DNA of 64,000 bases from Micromonospora andamanensis (GTDB lineage Bacteria; Actinomycetota; Actinomycetes; Mycobacteriales; Micromonosporaceae): assembly GCF_016863495.1 (NCBI RefSeq), contig NZ_BOOZ01000006.1, positions 62,001 to 126,000 of the forward strand, in the 5' to 3' direction. Of this stretch, positions 38,010 to 46,424 are shown in pieces. The notes under the pieces were generated by a model. That model did not search any database, was not told the DNA's origin, and saw nothing but the letters and a program-made list of their open reading frames with translations. Position numbers and translations under genes: made by a program. Numbering within the stretch: the first letter of the stretch is position 1; each line of letters opens with the position of its first letter.

Positions 38010-38690
38010 TCAGTGCCGCGACCGCGTCGCCGGGACATCAGGCCGGGCTTCCCGCTCGGCCTCCGGACGGGGACTGATCGCGCTGCCGATCACGACCGTC
38101 CAGAGCAGAAACGGCAGTACGGCCACCCGCTCCATGCCACCGACACCGAGGCCCAGATCCACCTGCCCGAGGAAGAGCAGCGTTCCGGCGGCCCCGGTCA
38201 GGCCGAGCAGAAGGCTGACCCGACGGGCCGGGCCGAGCACCGCGGAGCGCTGTGGCAGCGCCGCGAGCAGCAGCGCGCCGTTGCCCGCACCGAAGACCAG
38301 CAACGCGGCCAGAAAGTGCCGATTCTCGTCGACGTCCGCCGGATGGACGCCGGCCAACACGTACCCGCCGGCGCCTGCAAGCGCCGCGAGCTGCACCGCC
38401 CGTACGGCCGCACCACGGCCGAGCACCGACCAACTGAGCAGCAGTCCGGCGATGATCAGAAGACCTGTGGCGATCATCGTGCCGTTCATCAGCGGATGCC
38501 AGGGCGAGCACACCGGACGCGGTCGGCTGCTGTCCCAGACGCCGCAGGCGACGTTCCCGAGGTCACTGATGTTGTGGGTACGCCAGTCGTACGGCGGCTG
38601 CCGCCATCCCCGTGCGGTCACCGCGATCCCGGCGGCGAACAGCGGCGCAGCGAGCAGCAGGGCGTAGGAAGCCGGACGGTGAGCAGACAT
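38010..38690 (-). CDS. DUF998 family membrane protein
   Basis: This 226-residue protein has six predicted helices and the DUF998 signature: WRTHNISDLGNVACGVWDSS and the HPLMNGTMIATGLLII segment, then GVHPADVDENRHFLAALLVFGAGN. The family function is unknown. The C-terminus is short, charged and cytoplasmic. It diverges from the sensor kinase gene at 38823, and the shared 132-nt region holds an inverted repeat, so it might be a target of that two-component pair. Confidence 0.88.
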   Translation of the reverse strand: MSAHRPASYALLLAAPLFAAGIAVTARGWRQPPYDWRTHNISDLGNVACGVWDSSRPRPVCSPWHPLMNGTMIATGLLIIAGLLLSWSVLGRGAAVRAVQLAALAGAGGYVLAGVHPADVDENRHFLAALLVFGAGNGALLLAALPQRSAVLGPARRVSLLLGLTGAAGTLLFLGQVDLGLGVGGMERVAVLPFLLWTVVIGSAISPRPEAEREARPDVPATRSRH

Positions 38691-38721
38691 GCGTCCACTT
38701 CAGTCGATGCCGCAGCGGGGC

Positions 38722-38754
38722 GCACTACCGCTGCGCCGAGTACCGGGGTAGTGC
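38722..38754. promoter_or_regulatory. inverted repeat upstream of the two-component operon
   Basis: GCACTACC at 38722-38729 and GGTAGTGC at 38747-38754 are perfect 8-bp arms, 17 nt apart. They sit in the divergent promoter region of the DUF998 and sensor kinase genes. The site could bind the NarL-type regulator encoded at 40100. Confidence 0.45.
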
Positions 38755-38822
38755 TGGCCATACCCGGGAAAGGGTGTCCAGCGGGCTGGGGCCGCCCCGG
38801 TCGGATCACTAGCGTCGGCGGC

Positions 38823-40112
38823 ATGACATCAGCCGCACCTGCCCACCTCGCCCAGGCCCTGCGGCGGCCCCGTTACTCACTCACCGGCTGGCCGTGGCGT
38901 GCCCTGGCGTACCTGTTCACGAGCGTGCCGCTGGCCGGCGTGCTCTCCCTCGGGCTGCTCGTCCTGCTGGCACCACTCGTCGCCGCCACGAACGCGGCAC
39001 GGCAGGGCCGGCCCGTGCCGCTGGCGCTCACCGTCTTCCTGACCGTCGGCGCGCTGCTGATCGTGGCGCTGGCACCGCTGCTCAGCGTGCCGGTGGCGGC
39101 GTTCGAACGTTACCGGCTCGGTCTGGTCGACAACCGGCACCTACCCGCCGTGCCGTGGCGTGGTCTCGCCGCCCGCTACACCACCGGCACCGCCTGGCGG
39201 GAGGCCGCCTACCTGTTCTTCCTCGGCGGCCTGGTCCCCGCCGTGTACTGGCTGTTCACCATTGTGGTGCTGTTGGCCGCCGTGCTGGTCGTCAGCCCGT
39301 TCCTGGTCGCCAACGGCGACCAGGTGGTCCTGCTCTGGGCCACCCCGGACACGGCTGTCGAGGCGGTCCCGCACGCGATCGTCGGGGTGCTGCTCGTGCC
39401 GGTCCTGTGGTACGCGGCCGGGGCCCTCGCCATGGCGCAGGGCACCGTCGCGCGGTGGCTGCTCCGGGGCGCTCCGGACGGGCTCGCGCTGCACGAGGTG
39501 ACCCGGTCACGCGCCCGGTTGGTCGACGCGTACGAGGCGGAGCGCCGACGCATCGAACGTGACCTGCACGACGGCGCGCACCCCCGGCTGACCAGCCTCA
39601 GCCTCCAGATCGGCCTGGCCCGGCTGGACGTTCCGGAGGATTCGCCGGCCGCTCGGCCGCTCGCCGTGGCGCACGAGCAGGCGAAGGGTCTGATGGTGCT
39701 GCTCCGGCAGATCGTCCAGGGCATCCGTCCGCAGAGCCTCACCGATCTGGGGTTGGCCGGTGCGGTCCGGGAACTCGCCGACGAGGCGCCGATCCCCGTC
39801 GAGGTGCACGCCGACCTGCGCCGCGCGATGCCCGAGACGGTCGAGACCACCGCGTACTTCGTGGTGTCGGAGGCGCTCGGCAACGTCGCCCGGCATGCCG
39901 AAGCGACCCGCGCCGAGGTCCGGCTCACCGACACCGGCACCGGGCTGGTGGTCGAGATCCGGGACGACGGGCGGGGTGGCGCGGATCCCGCTCGGGGCAG
40001 CGGGCTGACCGGGCTCGCCGACCGGGTGGCCGCCGCCGAGGGTCGCCTGCTGCTGGCCAGCCCGCCGGGCGGCCCCACGGTGATCCGGGTGGAGCTACCG
40101 TGCAGGGCGTGA
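38823..40112 (+). CDS. sensor histidine kinase with membrane sensor domain
   Basis: This encodes 429 residues. Four transmembrane helices form the N-terminal sensor (about 20-225). Then come HisKA_3 (RRRIERDLHDGAHPRLTSLSLQ, His249) and HATPase_c (about 335-425, DDGRGG and GSGLTGLADRVAAAEG). The membrane part resembles the two-pair putative sensor domain common in actinobacterial NarL-type systems. It is translationally coupled to the response regulator gene, which begins 13 nt before its stop. The signal is unknown; the adjacent ABC exporter genes hint at envelope or antibiotic stress. Confidence 0.95.
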   Translation: MTSAAPAHLAQALRRPRYSLTGWPWRALAYLFTSVPLAGVLSLGLLVLLAPLVAATNAARQGRPVPLALTVFLTVGALLIVALAPLLSVPVAAFERYRLGLVDNRHLPAVPWRGLAARYTTGTAWREAAYLFFLGGLVPAVYWLFTIVVLLAAVLVVSPFLVANGDQVVLLWATPDTAVEAVPHAIVGVLLVPVLWYAAGALAMAQGTVARWLLRGAPDGLALHEVTRSRARLVDAYEAERRRIERDLHDGAHPRLTSLSLQIGLARLDVPEDSPAARPLAVAHEQAKGLMVLLRQIVQGIRPQSLTDLGLAGAVRELADEAPIPVEVHADLRRAMPETVETTAYFVVSEALGNVARHAEATRAEVRLTDTGTGLVVEIRDDGRGGADPARGSGLTGLADRVAAAEGRLLLASPPGGPTVIRVELPCRA

Positions 40113-40762
40113 CCCGGGTCGTGCTCGCCGAGGACGAGGTGCTGCTGCGGGAGGGACTGGTGGCCCTGCTCGCCCGCTTCGGCTTCGACGTGCTCGACGC
40201 CGTCGGTACCGCCCCCGCACTTGTGGACGCCGTCCGGACCCACCGGCCGGACCTGGTGGTGACCGACATCCGGATGCCGCCCCGGCATCGTGACGACGGG
40301 CTACGGGCGGCTGTGGAGCTGCGCGCCGAGCAACCCGGCCTGGCCGTGGTGGTGCTCAGCCAGCACGTGCAGCCCGAGTACGCCTCGGCGCTGCTCGCCA
40401 GCGCCGACGGTCGGCGGGTCGGCTACCTGCTCAAGGACCGGGTCGCCGAGGTCACCGAGTTCGTCGACAACCTGCGTACCGTCGTCGGCGGCGGCACGGT
40501 GGTCGACCCCGACGTGGTCCGCCGGCTGCTGCACCGGCCCCGGGACCCGCTCGCCGCCCTCTCCGCCCGGGAACGGGAGGTGCTCGTGCTTGTCGCCGAG
40601 GGACGGTCGAACGCGGCGATCGCCTGTCGCCTGCACGTCACCGAAGCGGCGGTCGGCAAGCACATCGGCAACATCCTGGCCAAGCTCGGCCTGCCACCTG
40701 ACGACGGCACCAACCGCCGGGTGCTGGCGACGCTCACCTACCTGCGGGCCGACGTCGGCTGA
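40100..40762 (+). CDS. NarL/LuxR-type response regulator
   Basis: This encodes 220 residues. The receiver domain (1-125) has LAEDE, phospho-acceptor Asp56 in VVTDIRMPP, and YLLKDRV; the C-terminal LuxR helix-turn-helix (about 150-215) reads LSAREREVLVLVAEGRSNAAIACRLHVTEAAVGKHIGNIL. GTG 40100 has GGAG 5 nt upstream; GTG 40109, which overlaps the kinase stop as GTGA, is the alternative. It pairs with the kinase upstream. The FtsX-like permease gene is convergent after a 4-nt gap. Confidence 0.95.
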   Translation: MQGVTRVVLAEDEVLLREGLVALLARFGFDVLDAVGTAPALVDAVRTHRPDLVVTDIRMPPRHRDDGLRAAVELRAEQPGLAVVVLSQHVQPEYASALLASADGRRVGYLLKDRVAEVTEFVDNLRTVVGGGTVVDPDVVRRLLHRPRDPLAALSAREREVLVLVAEGRSNAAIACRLHVTEAAVGKHIGNILAKLGLPPDDGTNRRVLATLTYLRADVG

Positions 40763-40766
40763 CCGC

Positions 40767-42191
40767 TCAGGTGGCGCGTAGCTCCTCCACCGCTGTGGTG
40801 GACCGCAGGAAGAGCACCCCCAACCCGACCACGACCAGCACCGCGACGATCGCGCCGGCACCCTGCAACGCCAACTGCGCCAGCGGTACGTCCGGCCGGC
40901 GGGCGCCCGGGCTGAGGTCGCCGGTGAGCAGTCGACCGATGGCGTACCCGACGCCGAGCGCGACAAGCACGGCGGGCACCACGGGGGCCAGCACCTGCCA
41001 GGCGATCGAGGTGCCGATGGTGGCCCGGGGCACACCTGTCGCTACCAGGACGGCGTACGCCCGGCGGCGGGAGACGATCCCCTCCACGAGGGTGACGAGC
41101 AAGCCGGCGGCGGCGATGGCCACCGCAGCGACCACGGCCAGGTCGACCAGGTTCATCGTGTTCAGGTAGAAGGAGTCGTGGAAGGCGTCACCACCGAAGC
41201 CGGCCAGCCGGTTCTGCTCCTGTTCCAGCTCCGCCCTGAGCTGGAACGAGGCTCGGAAGGCCGCCGCGCCGCCAGCGATGATGAGGGCGGCCAGCAGGGC
41301 GGCGAAGGTGCGGCTGCTGGCCCAGGGGTCTTCGGTCAGCCGGCGGGCCGCCAGCAGGGCGGCCGGACGCCTGGCGAGACGGTGCAGCAGCCGCCCGGCC
41401 AGGTGCGCGATCCAGCCGGTCCCGAAGATCACCCCCATCACCGCGCCGAAGATGCCGAGCATGACGACGACGGCCAGCCATTCGAAGGCGGCACCCTCCA
41501 GGGCCCACTGGATCGGTTCGACAAGCGCCGCCGCCAGCACGCCGAGCCCGATCAGCAGCGCCGGCCACGGCCGGGGCGACCCGGTGCGTCCGGCCCGGCG
41601 GACCACACCCAACGGTGTGGTGGCGACCGTGCGGAGCAGGACGGCGGTGGCCGCCGCGGCGAGCACCGGGAGCCCGAGCACCACCGCCGCCATCGCGGGC
41701 ACCGGCGGCAGCACGTCGGTGGGCAGGGCCAACTGGCCGTTGGCGTCCGGACGGTGCAGCATCGACCGCCCGATGAGGTACGTGGCCAGGCCGGCAAGCG
41801 TGCCGCCCAGACTGGCGAGCCCGGTCTCCAGCATGGCGACCCGGGTCACCTGGCCGGGGGTCGCGCCGGCCAGCCGCAGCGCGGCGAGCCGTCGGTCCCG
41901 CGACGGCGCACCCAGCCGGGCGCTCTGGCCGGCCAGGGCCAGCACCGGGATGGTGAGCAGCACCAGCGCGAACGCCGTCCCGCCGCGCAGCCCCGGCTCG
42001 CGCAGCAACGCGTTCACGTACTGCTCGGACTGCTGCCACGCGTCACCAGGCGGTTTCCGGATGGCCAGCACCGTGACGGCCGCGAGCCCGGCGAGCGTGG
42101 CCAGCAGGGCACTCAGCGCGGTCAGCGCCACCCGGGCGGCGTCGGTGCGGCTGCCGGCGAGGGCCAGCCTGGTCAGGGTCGCGAGGCTCAC
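40767..42191 (-). CDS. ABC transporter permease, FtsX/MacB type
   Basis: This 474-residue protein has about ten helices arranged as two FtsX-type halves (about 55-230 and 290-465). RLAALRLAGATPGQVTRVAMLETGLASLGGTLAG is the typical coupling region. It forms an exporter with the ATPase encoded just upstream, overlapping it by 4 nt. PadR-ATPase-permease order suggests export of an antibiotic or peptide that also relieves PadR. Confidence 0.92.
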   Translation of the reverse strand: MSLATLTRLALAGSRTDAARVALTALSALLATLAGLAAVTVLAIRKPPGDAWQQSEQYVNALLREPGLRGGTAFALVLLTIPVLALAGQSARLGAPSRDRRLAALRLAGATPGQVTRVAMLETGLASLGGTLAGLATYLIGRSMLHRPDANGQLALPTDVLPPVPAMAAVVLGLPVLAAAATAVLLRTVATTPLGVVRRAGRTGSPRPWPALLIGLGVLAAALVEPIQWALEGAAFEWLAVVVMLGIFGAVMGVIFGTGWIAHLAGRLLHRLARRPAALLAARRLTEDPWASSRTFAALLAALIIAGGAAAFRASFQLRAELEQEQNRLAGFGGDAFHDSFYLNTMNLVDLAVVAAVAIAAAGLLVTLVEGIVSRRRAYAVLVATGVPRATIGTSIAWQVLAPVVPAVLVALGVGYAIGRLLTGDLSPGARRPDVPLAQLALQGAGAIVAVLVVVGLGVLFLRSTTAVEELRAT

Positions 42192-42889
42192 CGGGAGCCG
42201 CCGGCGAGCGGCGCGTCGAGGCCCAGACCGGTGTGGTCGATCACGCCGTCGCGCAGGACGACCTCACGATCGGCGTACGCGGCGATCCGGGGCTCGTGGG
42301 TGACCAGGACGACGCTTGTGTGCTGCTCCCGGGCCAGCCGGACCAGTTGGGTGAGCACCTGCTCCCCGGCGAGGGTGTCCAGCGCGCCGGTCGGCTCGTC
42401 GGCGAAGAGCACCCGTGGTTCGGTGACAAGTGCCCGGGCGGTCGCGCAGCGCTGCTGCTGACCACCGGACATCTCGCCGGGGCGTACGTCGGCGCAGTCC
42501 GCCACGCCCAACCGGTCCAACCAGGTGAGCGCCGCCGTCCGTGCCGCTCGCCGCCCCGTGCCGGCGAGCAACAACGGAAGGGCGACGTTCTCCGCCGCGG
42601 TCAGCTCGGCGACGAGCTGACCGAACTGGAACAACACCCCGAACTCGGTACGCCGCAGGCGGGAGCGGGCCGCCTCGGACCAGGTGTCCAGCCGGTGGCC
42701 ACGCCAGCTCACCTCGCCGGCGTCCGGGCGCAGGATGCCGGCGAGGCAGTGCAGCAGCGTGGACTTGCCGCAGCCGCTCGGCGCGGTCACCGCGACGATC
42801 TCTCCCTCGCCGATGTCCACTGTGATGCCGCGCAGTGCCGGTGTCGGTCCGTACGACTTCACCAGACCGCGAGCCTGAAGTTGCGTCAC
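42188..42889 (-). CDS. ABC transporter ATP-binding protein, LolD/MacB type
   Basis: This encodes 233 residues with Walker A APSGCGKST, Q-loop FQFGQL, signature MSGGQQQR, Walker B VLFADEPTGALD and a switch His in VTHEPRI. The length and ADEPTGALD motif place it with the MacB/LolD family that works with FtsX-type permeases. The start GTG at 42889 overlaps the padR stop (GTGA), so the three genes are one unit. Earlier frames extend into padR and are excluded. Confidence 0.95.
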   Translation of the reverse strand: MTQLQARGLVKSYGPTPALRGITVDIGEGEIVAVTAPSGCGKSTLLHCLAGILRPDAGEVSWRGHRLDTWSEAARSRLRRTEFGVLFQFGQLVAELTAAENVALPLLLAGTGRRAARTAALTWLDRLGVADCADVRPGEMSGGQQQRCATARALVTEPRVLFADEPTGALDTLAGEQVLTQLVRLAREQHTSVVLVTHEPRIAAYADREVVLRDGVIDHTGLGLDAPLAGGSR

Positions 42890-43437
42890 GAGTGCACCTC
42901 CCGGTGCCAGTCGGCGACCCGGTCCAGGGTGGTGTGCAACCACCGCAGGTCGGCGTCGAGATGGGCGATGGCGTAGTCGGCCGCCACGACGTCGTCGACG
43001 GTGGCCGACGGGGCCGTCTTCAGCGCGGTCAGCTCACGCAGTCGCTCGGTGTGCGCGCGGCGCTGCGCGACCAGATACGCACGCGCCCGGTCCACATCGG
43101 CCACCAGCAGCGCCACCACCACCTTCGTGAACAGCGGACTGTTCACGTACGGCATCGGTGGCTCGACGCTGCTCAACCACTGGTCCAGCGTGGCCCGCCC
43201 CTGCTCGGTGAGCGTGTACGCGGTGCGGTCCGGGCCGGCGAGGCGTTCCGGCCCGGTGGATGCCACAAGCCCGTCCCGCTGCAGCCGGCCCAGTGTGGCG
43301 TAGACCTGCCCGAACGCCAGGGGACGGGCCTGCGGCAGCCGGCTGTCGTGGGCCCGCTTCAACTCGTACCCGTGCATGGTGCCGGTGGCGAGCAGCCCCA
43401 GCAGCAGGTGCGGTGTGGACACCAGGCCACTATTCAC
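42886..43437 (-). CDS. PadR family transcriptional regulator
   Basis: This encodes about 180 residues. The PadR winged helix (LLLGLLATGTMHGYELKRAHDS...QVYATLGRLQRDGLVAS) is followed by a C-terminal helical dimerisation domain (about 95-175). It heads an operon with an ABC exporter. The start is either GTG 43437, inside the palindrome, or GTG 43422, which starts right at the conserved domain and leaves the palindrome as a true upstream operator; I favour 43422. Confidence 0.92.
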   Translation of the reverse strand: MNSGLVSTPHLLLGLLATGTMHGYELKRAHDSRLPQARPLAFGQVYATLGRLQRDGLVASTGPERLAGPDRTAYTLTEQGRATLDQWLSSVEPPMPYVNSPLFTKVVVALLVADVDRARAYLVAQRRAHTERLRELTALKTAPSATVDDVVAADYAIAHLDADLRWLHTTLDRVADWHREVHS

Positions 43438-43448
43438 TCAGTGAATAG
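43430..43448. promoter_or_regulatory. perfect palindromic PadR operator
   Basis: CTATTCACT-C-AGTGAATAG is a perfect 9-bp inverted repeat around one base, directly at the 5' end of padR. PadR proteins bind palindromes of this size over their own promoter; autoregulation is the likely role. Confidence 0.8.
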
Positions 43449-43471
43449 CACCCGTCAAGTCGCCGGAACAC

Positions 43472-44041
43472 CTAACGCGATGTCCAGGCCGGGTCGCGGC
43501 CGGTCATGCCGAGCAGCCGGGCCAACTCCGACGGGGTGCCGTCGACCGGCACCGCCTCGCCGAACACCCCCATCTGCCGGGCGGTCGGAGCGAGCTGAGC
43601 GGCCAACTCGTGCAGCGCGGGCAGCACCTCGGACGCCGGCTCGTACGGCTGGCCGGTGGCGACCGCGAGATCCCAGCCGTGCACGGTCAGGTCGAGCAGC
43701 GCCATCGCCCCCACCACCGGCTGCGGCATGCCCATTCCCGGCGAGGCTCCCTCCTCGCTGGCCGGGTCCGACCACGCCTCGACCAACCGGCCGGTCTCGG
43801 TCTCGAACCGGTCCCGCCAGCCGTCGGTGAGGTGGTCAGGCTTGTCGGCCCAGGTCACCGGCGAACGCCCGGCGAGCGCCTGGAAGTTGACCACCACCTC
43901 GTACAGGTGGTTCAACAGGTCACGGACCTGAAAGTCCTGGCAGGGGGTCGGCAGGTCGAGCTGGTCATCGGTGATCTGCCGGACCACCGCCACGGTTCGC
44001 GGCGCGGCAGCCGCCAGCAGGTCGCTAGTCTGAGTGGCCAT
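43472..44041 (-). CDS. TIGR03086-type DinB-like metal-binding protein
   Basis: This 189-residue protein is of the mycothiol-dependent maleylpyruvate isomerase-like / TIGR03086 family: a four-helix DinB-like bundle with conserved His in LLNHLYEVVVNFQ and in LTVHGWDLAVATGQ. Such proteins bind a divalent metal and some act as mycothiol-dependent enzymes. Here the substrate is unknown. It diverges from an AraC-type gene with only 31 nt between starts, so the two probably share control. Confidence 0.9.
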   Translation of the reverse strand: MATQTSDLLAAAAPRTVAVVRQITDDQLDLPTPCQDFQVRDLLNHLYEVVVNFQALAGRSPVTWADKPDHLTDGWRDRFETETGRLVEAWSDPASEEGASPGMGMPQPVVGAMALLDLTVHGWDLAVATGQPYEPASEVLPALHELAAQLAPTARQMGVFGEAVPVDGTPSELARLLGMTGRDPAWTSR

Positions 44042-44072
44042 AGGGCCAGCGTATGAGGGCGGTCTTGAACAA

Positions 44073-44858
44073 ATGCGACAGCCACGCGGCGACAGCCGCG
44101 GCATCCTCGACCCGGCCGGGTTGCAGCGGCGGGTACGGTTCCGACGGCACCTGCCCGCAGTCGCACTACGCCACTGGGTGGAGCACTACTGGCTGATCGA
44201 CTGGGACCTCAGCGAGCCGTTCGAGCAGCGGATCGTCCCGCATCCGGCGGTCAACCTGGTGTTCCAGCGCGACGGTGACGAACCGGAACGCGCGGAGCTG
44301 GCCGGCGTCGGTCAGGGACTCTTCTCGATCACCCTCACCGGTTCCGGGCGGGTCAGCGGCGTGCAGTTCCGCCCCGGCGGCTTCCATCCGTTCTGGCGGC
44401 GGTCGGTCGCCGAGCTGACCGGTCGACGGCAGCCGCTCCCCGACGCCGTACCCGATCAGGCGGTCTGCGCCGGCACGGACGCCGAACGGTGCCAGGCGCT
44501 GAACGCCGTGCTCACCGGCTGGGCACCGCGAGCAGACCCGGTGAACGACGAGGTGATGCGCCTGGCCGAGGCGATCCGGACCGACCGGAACGTACGCCGG
44601 GTCGACGATTTCGCAGGCGAACACGGTGTGTCAGTCCGCCGGTTGCAGCGGCTCTTCCTCACCCACGTCGGAGTCGGTCCCAAGTGGGTGATCCGCCGCT
44701 ACCGGCTGCACGAGGCGATCGAGCGGGCGGCGGACGGGCCGCTCGACTGGGCCGGGCTCGCCGCCGAACTCGGCTACAGCGATCAGGCCCACCTGGTACG
44801 CGACTTCACCGCGACGACAGGCGTCTCCCCCGCCGCGTACGCCCAGAGTCCGCGTTAG
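44073..44858 (+). CDS. AraC family transcriptional regulator
   Basis: This encodes 261 residues. The N-terminal part (about 15-150) resembles the DUF6597-type sensing domain (RRHLPAVALRHWVEHYWLIDWDL, then VQFRPGGFHPFWRRSV). The C-terminal double helix-turn-helix (about 165-255) reads VRRLQRLFLTHVGVGPKWVIRRYRLHEA and AELGYSDQAHLVRDFTATTG. The ATG at 44073 has only a distant GAGGG. It faces the metal-binding protein gene, its probable target. Confidence 0.93.
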   Translation: MRQPRGDSRGILDPAGLQRRVRFRRHLPAVALRHWVEHYWLIDWDLSEPFEQRIVPHPAVNLVFQRDGDEPERAELAGVGQGLFSITLTGSGRVSGVQFRPGGFHPFWRRSVAELTGRRQPLPDAVPDQAVCAGTDAERCQALNAVLTGWAPRADPVNDEVMRLAEAIRTDRNVRRVDDFAGEHGVSVRRLQRLFLTHVGVGPKWVIRRYRLHEAIERAADGPLDWAGLAAELGYSDQAHLVRDFTATTGVSPAAYAQSPR

Positions 44859-44887
44859 GGGCCGCTCGCCACCGGGGGCGTCGGACC

Positions 44888-46423
44888 TCAGCGACGGCGT
44901 AGCGCGACCACTGCGACGTCGTCCTGGATCTCGTCGGGGGCCAGTTCGACGACCAGCCGCTCGCAGAACCTGTCGAGGTCGTCGTCGACCTGGGCGGCAC
45001 ACGACGCGAGGGCGACCAGCCCATCGTCGATCGTGGCGTCCCGCCGCTCGATCAGACCGTCGGTGTAGAAGACGATCGTCGACCCGGCCGGCAGCACGAA
45101 CTCCAGGTCCGCGGGGCGGGGCGCCCGCACCCCGAGCAGCGGCGCGACGTGATGCACGTACTCCGCCTTGCCGTCCTGAACGATCAACGGAGGCAGGTGA
45201 CCGGCGCTGGCCAGCCGGACGTGTCCGGTGGTCGGCTCCAGCAGCAGTACGCAGATCGTCGCCAGTTCGCTGGGCAGCAGCGTCCGCATCAGCTCGTTGA
45301 CCCGGTGCAGGATCTCGCCCGGCTGGTGCCCCTCCACCGCGTACGCCCGCACCGCATGCCGCAGCTCGGCCATGATGGTGGCGGCGTGCAGGGAGTGACC
45401 GGCCACGTCCCCGATGGCCAGCAGCAGGTGACCGTCGAGCATCACCAGCTCGTAGAAGTCGCCGCCCACCTCGGTCTGCGCGCTGGCCGGCTCGTACCGG
45501 ACGGCCAGGTCCAGACCGGAGATCTGCGGGACGCTGCGCGGTAGCAGGCTGCGTTGCAGGGTCACCGCGATCCGGTGCTCCTCGTCGAAGGAGCGCTGCG
45601 CCTCCACCGCCGAGGCGACCGCCTGGGCCAGTTGGACAAGCACCGGGGTGCGGGCGGTCTGTGTCGCGGTCGGCACCACGACGTAGAGCGGCGCGCGGTC
45701 CTCGCGCAGCCGGGCGGCGGCGACGGTGACCTTGTCACCGGCCGGCCAGTCGACGAGCGACCAGTGGGCCGGCTCCTGCACCGAGACTGTGGCACCTGTC
45801 GGCACTCCGGTGTCGTCAACGATCCACGGCACCACGCGGGCCTCGGCATCGGGGCCGGCGCAGACCCCGGCCAGGCAGTCGCCGTCGAAGGTCTCGGCGA
45901 CCACCGCGGCGGGGCTCTTGAAGATCTCCGCCGCACCGGCCGCCGCCACCTCCAGCAGCCTGGCGAAGTTCGGTGCGGCGTGCACCGCGACCGTGGTGTC
46001 CGCCAGCCCGGTGAGCCGCTCGGCGAGCAGCTCGGCCCGCCGCCGGGCCTGGTAGTACCGCAGCACCGACTGCGCGGTGGCGACCAGTTCGTCCGGCTCG
46101 ATCGGCTCGGCCAGGTACGCGTCCGCCCCACGGGTCAGCCCCTGGGTGCGGTCAGTCGTGTCGATCGCGTGCGCGGACACATGGATCACCGGCAGCGCCG
46201 GGTGCGCCGCCTTGATCCGTTCGCACACCTCGAAGCCACTGAGGTCCGGCAGCCGGACGTCGAGCACGACCAGGTCGATCGGGTCCACCCCGACCCGACT
46301 CAGCGCCTCGCCACCCGTCTCCGCCTCCAGCACGATGAAGCCGGCACGGGTCAGCCAGTTCACCAGGAGGTAGCGCTTGGTCCGACTGTCGTCGACCACC
46401 AGCACTGTCGCTGCGCCGTCCAT
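44888..46423 (-). CDS. receiver-SpoIIE phosphatase fusion (RsbU-like)
   Basis: This encodes 511 residues: an N-terminal receiver (1-120; Asp55 in VVLDVRLPD), a GAF-like middle (about 145-290) and a PP2C/SpoIIE phosphatase (about 300-508; TLQRSLLPRSVPQISG, VGGDFYELV, IGDVAGHS, FYTDGLIERR). The receiver Lys usually found in TKP is Glu here (YLAEPIEP), which may alter phosphorylation control. It most likely dephosphorylates RsbV-type STAS proteins in answer to the kinase encoded just upstream. It is the last gene of the stressosome operon. Confidence 0.94.
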   Translation of the reverse strand: MDGAATVLVVDDSRTKRYLLVNWLTRAGFIVLEAETGGEALSRVGVDPIDLVVLDVRLPDLSGFEVCERIKAAHPALPVIHVSAHAIDTTDRTQGLTRGADAYLAEPIEPDELVATAQSVLRYYQARRRAELLAERLTGLADTTVAVHAAPNFARLLEVAAAGAAEIFKSPAAVVAETFDGDCLAGVCAGPDAEARVVPWIVDDTGVPTGATVSVQEPAHWSLVDWPAGDKVTVAAARLREDRAPLYVVVPTATQTARTPVLVQLAQAVASAVEAQRSFDEEHRIAVTLQRSLLPRSVPQISGLDLAVRYEPASAQTEVGGDFYELVMLDGHLLLAIGDVAGHSLHAATIMAELRHAVRAYAVEGHQPGEILHRVNELMRTLLPSELATICVLLLEPTTGHVRLASAGHLPPLIVQDGKAEYVHHVAPLLGVRAPRPADLEFVLPAGSTIVFYTDGLIERRDATIDDGLVALASCAAQVDDDLDRFCERLVVELAPDEIQDDVAVVALRRR

Positions 46424-46424
46424 G

